Assembly (NCBI GenBank): GCA_039654915.1
Contig: CM077596.1
Location: forward strand, 71,921,751-71,985,750
DNA length: 64,000 nt
Reading direction: 5' to 3'
From: Aquilaria yunnanensis
Lineage: Eukaryota; Streptophyta; Magnoliopsida; Malvales; Thymelaeaceae
Shown: one piece after another, positions 62,210-64,000 of the stretch
Layout of the letters: the number at the start of each line of letters is the position of its first letter
How positions within the stretch are numbered: position 1 is the first letter of the stretch
The notes under the pieces: generated by a model
Database searches by the model: none
What the model was told of the DNA's origin: nothing
The model's input: only the letters and a program-made list of their open reading frames with translations
Program-made: the position numbers and the translations under genes

Positions 62210-62693
62210 TACCTTACCTACAAAGCATATCATAAGACCTTTTCCTATTCCATTTTAGTTTGAAAAATGGGCCAAACAACATTTTTTCTCGTGCGGCAAA
62301 ATATCATTTTTTTTTGTATAAAAATGAAATAAGAACATTGATTGAAGTGTATGGACTAGTATAAGCCAAAAAGACATGACAAACATGGAGTGACCACAAC
62401 TATAGGGGTAGGCTTTATTTGTCATCATGTCGTCCAATTTCCAACTTTAACAAGAATAAGAACTTATAGACCTAGATGCTCTTAACTCCCTAAAAATGAA
62501 GAAATCAAGGCAAGAAAACCTAGAATGCATCGAATAGTTCCACAACTTATCTCTCCATCCTAATCCAAATGGCTAGCTACCCAGATGTGCGGGAAACAAT
62601 ATTACAAGAAAACAAATGAGTAAAGGACACAAATGAACCAAACCAAGCAAAAACAACAAACGACCATTTGATCTTCTACCTAAGCAAACAAAT
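62210..62693. repeat. Direct repeat A (right copy), cut by a copia insertion
   Basis: About 484 bp, same orientation as 54447-54925. Similarity stops exactly at CAAAT (62689-62693), where the copia LTR begins. In the left copy CAAAT is followed without a break by AGAATCAACA. Confidence 0.85.
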
Positions 62694-64000
62694 TGATAAA
62701 AAAAAACAGAATAAGAAACGAAAGCAACAGAGAAGAGTTTGTTGAATAACTTTCTTTTCTACTTATCTCAAACATACAATGCAGCTGCATATATACATTG
62801 AAGCATAATCTACTTCCCTTAAGTAAATATACGACTTTCCTAGTATAACAGCTATTAGATCATACATACAAGGAAACTCAATCAATACTGATCTTCTTTC
62901 CTTCTTCACTCCCCCTCAAGTTGGTGCATGAGGATTCATGACACCCAACTTGCCAAGAAGGAACCGAAACTGTTGCTTGCCTAAGCCTTTTGTAAACAAA
63001 TCGGCCAGCTGAAGATGTGACTGAAGATATCGAGGAGTAAGTTCTCCAGACAACAGTTTTTCCCGGACAAAGTGACAGTCCACTTCAATGTGCTTTGTTC
63101 TTTCATGAAAGACCGGGTTATTGGCTATATGTATAGCTGCGTGATTGTCACAGTAAAGATTTGTTGCTGCTGTTTGTTTTGTAAGCAACTCACTTAGTAA
63201 TCTTCGTAGCCATATAATCTCACTTGATGCAATTGCCATTGCCCTGTATTCAGCCTCTGCAGATGATCGGGACACCGTTGGCTGCTTCTTACTTTTCCAA
63301 GATATAGGAGAAGTTCCAAGCTGAATGTAAATTCCAGTTACAGATCTTCTTGTCAATGGGCATCCTGCCCAATCTGCATCACAATATGCTTTCAAAGTCA
63401 TGTCATTCTCTCGCCTTAATAGGATACCCTGACCTGGACAACCCTTTAAGTATCTCAATGCACGGATAAGTCCATTCCAATGCTCCACCCGAGGTTGCTG
63501 CACAAATTGGCTCAACACATGTGCAGCGTATGAGATATCTGGGCGAGTTATCGTTAAATACAGCAATCGACCTACTAGCCTTCGATATCTTTCTGGCTCT
63601 GAGAAGTAATCTCCATCTGCATGCCCCAATCGATGATTTTGTTCTATGGGAGTGTTTGCAGTTTTGCAACCTGTGAGACCAGTTTTCTTCAAAATGTCTA
63701 GTTTCGTTGATTCAGAAATAGTCCTGTTGGTCATCGAGCAACTTCTATTCCAAGGAAGTACTTCAAGTTTCCTAAGTCCTTGATTTTAAAATGATTGTTC
63801 AAGTAGGACTTAAAACTTGTGCAAGCCTTGGAGTTGTTTCCTGCAAGAACAATATCATCAACATATACAAGTAACCCCATAAAAACTTGTTCTTTCCTGT
63901 AGATGAAGAGTGTACTTTCAGCCTTTGACTGCTCAAAGCCATACTCAAAAAGTGCTTCTGCCAGTTTTGCGAACCAATTTCTGGGAGCTTGTTTCAATCC
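62694..64000 (-). mobile_element. Ty1/copia retrotransposon, 3' part, runs off the window
   Basis: The 3' LTR is 62694-62908 (215 bp; TGATAAAAA...TTCTTCA on the plus strand). It is followed by CTCCCCCTCAA, the complement of the polypurine tract TTGAGGGGGAG. CAAAT next to it is the likely target duplication. The coding strand is minus. The 5' half of the element lies beyond 64000. Confidence 0.9.
62916..63997 (-). pseudogene. Copia pol: end of reverse transcriptase and RNase H, broken
   Basis: 63997-63731 carries the C-terminal part of the copia reverse transcriptase (APRNWFAKL, LLVYVDDIVLAGN with the YVDD catalytic motif, LKYFLGIEVAR) and stops at a TGA (63731-63733). 63734-62916 carries the connection and RNase H domains (TPIEQNHRLG, RPDISYAAHVLSQF, YCDADWAGCP, SRSSAEAEYRA, YCDNHAAIHIANNP, HIEVDCHFVREK) and ends at the normal place. 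The two parts are in different frames: besides the TGA there is a frameshift about 40 bp downstream, where the first frame also meets a TAG. Catalytic residues on both sides look normal, so the damage is recent or slight. It lies directly before the polypurine tract and LTR. Confidence 0.9.

Overview
This window is nuclear DNA of a flowering plant, most likely a core eudicot. Genes have many short exons with GT-AG introns, the intergenic DNA is AT-rich, and every recognisable protein belongs to a plant family. No bacterial, organellar, rRNA, clear tRNA or CRISPR signal was seen. I cannot name the species.

Five protein-coding genes look intact: an MRL7/SVR4-type chloroplast thioredoxin-fold protein (6091-8187, +, 4 exons), a phytochelatin synthase (9915-13827, -, 8 exons), a single-exon secreted LRR protein of the PII-2-like group (20701-22080, +), an ESCRT-III subunit of the VPS2.3/CHMP2 type (28580-30698, +, 11 exons) and a plant casein kinase 1-like kinase (31496-36881, -, 14 exons). 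I rebuilt the exons by matching splice sites and phase, and each model translates without a break. A sixth candidate is a short GC-rich ORF of unknown function (22616-22966, -). These genes do unrelated housekeeping, stress or perception jobs and show no shared pathway.

The rest is layered transposable-element debris. From 3.5 to 5.2 kb is a decayed hAT transposase split by a small hAT element with a perfect 8-bp target duplication. From 14 to 20 kb there are MITE-like and repeat remnants only. From 25.9 to 28.4 kb two Mutator-like (MULE) elements sit side by side, the second ending about 100 bp upstream of the VPS2 TATA box. From 37.6 to 40.2 kb a MULE close to the kinase 5' end carries a second nested MULE with a frameshifted trihelix transcription-factor fragment. 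From 43.5 to 50.7 kb is a decayed L1-type LINE on the minus strand, interrupted by a Pack-MULE (47304-48588) with a glutamine-amidotransferase (GAT1_2.1-like) fragment and a perfect 9-bp target duplication.

The most unusual region is 54968-62171: an LTR retrotransposon-like element with TG...CA ends and a 5-bp ACAAG target duplication. In place of gag-pol it holds a 141-bp tandem repeat, a decayed ORF with a Cys-rich motif, a duplicated 94-bp block before a TATA box, an intronless broken copy of a LOG-type cytokinin-activating enzyme gene, and ten ~94-bp repeats in which each monomer is built of three consecutive inverted repeats. The window ends inside a broken Ty1/copia element on the minus strand (62694 to the edge).
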